Shown here piece after piece: positions 5,916 to 6,225 of a stretch of DNA of 6,225 nucleotides (positions are counted from its first letter, which is position 1; every line of letters begins with the position of its first letter). This DNA comes from Spirochaetales bacterium UBA4629 (GTDB taxonomy: Bacteria > Spirochaetota > Spirochaetia > Sphaerochaetales > Sphaerochaetaceae): contig DHMZ01000060.1 of NCBI GenBank assembly GCA_002406055.1, forward strand, positions 1-6,225, read 5' to 3'. Both the position numbers and the translations under genes were made by a program. The notes below the pieces were generated by a model, which was not told the DNA's origin, did not search any database, and worked only from the letters and a program-made list of their open reading frames with translations.

Positions 5916-6224
5916 CTATCTATTCTTTAGCTTTTCTTTAAATTTTTCTTCACTTAACCCAGACTCTTTAATAGCAACATCTATAGGAAGATAATTCTTT
6001 TTGACAAGATCAATAAGACTCTCAAGTTTGCCGTCTTCTTTACCTTTCTTTTTACCTTCCTCTAAACCTTTTTCTAAGCCTTCAGCTCTTATCCTTTCTC
6101 TTAATATTATCTCTAGTGCATCTTTGTGTTTGGCGAAGTATTTATCTGCCTCATCATCAAAACCATTCTTGTTCTTTATCGTAATACATTCCTTCTCCTC
6201 CTCCCTTATAATACGAGAGAATTT
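5916..6224 (-). CDS. C-terminal part of a PD-(D/E)XK nuclease family 'putative transposase' (Rpn/TIGR01784-like), runs off right edge
   Basis: A frame enters from the right edge and stays open for 102 codons to the TAG at 5918-5916. It is strongly charged. Residues 21-32 (numbered from the window edge) read GFDDEADKYFAK; a helical region follows with the repeated pattern EGLEKGLEEGKKKGKEDGK (48-66); the end is LIDLVKKNYLPIDVAIKESGLSEEKFKEKL. This tail, with stacked E-G-x-x-x-G units and a closing helix containing 'A...SGLS.E.', is typical of Rpn-like PD-(D/E)XK proteins, which occur in many copies in Treponema and other gut bacteria. The nuclease domain itself would lie further right and is not seen, so activity and completeness are unknown. 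These proteins are named transposases but are better viewed as recombination-promoting nucleases. Confidence 0.7.
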   Translation of the reverse strand, partial: KFSRIIREEEKECITIKNKNGFDDEADKYFAKHKDALEIILRERIRAEGLEKGLEEGKKKGKEDGKLESLIDLVKKNYLPIDVAIKESGLSEEKFKEKLKNR

Positions 6225-6225
6225 C

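Noticed and set aside
1..6225. CRISPR array, tRNA, rRNA or insertion sequence ends
   Set aside because: No regularly spaced repeats, no tRNA-like cloverleaf or rRNA sequence, and no paired terminal repeats around a transposase were seen.

Overview
This is an AT-rich window, and every intact gene lies on the minus strand. Two things point to a diderm host-associated bacterium, most likely a spirochaete of the Treponema type. First, the solute-binding protein has a non-lipidated signal peptide followed by the run FAMGGKEE, a style common in spirochaete periplasmic proteins. Second, the right edge holds the tail of a PD-(D/E)XK 'putative transposase' (Rpn/TIGR01784-like), a family abundant in Treponema. 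This assignment is inference; no rRNA or other marker gene is present.

Layout, left to right. 1-265: the start of hisH, running off the left edge. 265-474: only the C-terminal third of hisB, overlapping hisH as TAATG. About 461-652: a plus-strand fragment resembling the C-terminal end of a CPBP (CAAX-type) intramembrane protease, abutting the broken hisB and ending inside the next gene. 641-3370: a three-gene ABC importer operon of the TrpXYZ type (aromatic amino acid uptake), transcribed as binding protein, permease, ATPase. 3371-3547: its regulatory region. 3548-5761: a cytoplasmic GH3 beta-glycosidase. 5762-5915: an intergenic region with a long nested hairpin. 5916-6225: the 3' end of the PD-(D/E)XK-type gene.

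The most interesting part is the roughly 140-base control region upstream of the importer. In transcription order it reads: a perfect TTGACA -35 box, a 17-base spacer, a weak -10 lying inside a perfect 14-bp palindrome, a strong GGAGG ribosome site, a 9-codon leader ORF (MKKLFFLWR) rich in aromatic codons and with a Trp codon just before its stop, and the binding-protein gene. The leader codons L-F-F-L-W contain an 11-base stretch exactly complementary to the Shine-Dalgarno region of the binding-protein gene. This fits a leader-peptide translational attenuator sensing tryptophan or phenylalanine supply and controlling an aromatic amino acid transporter. It is a hypothesis read from sequence alone.

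The left end looks like a rearrangement scar. hisB has lost about 120 N-terminal residues including its first metal-binding motif, the sequence switches abruptly to an unrelated gene remnant on the other strand, and hisH carries an unusual substitution in its oxyanion-strand motif. Together these suggest the histidine pathway may be decaying in this genome.
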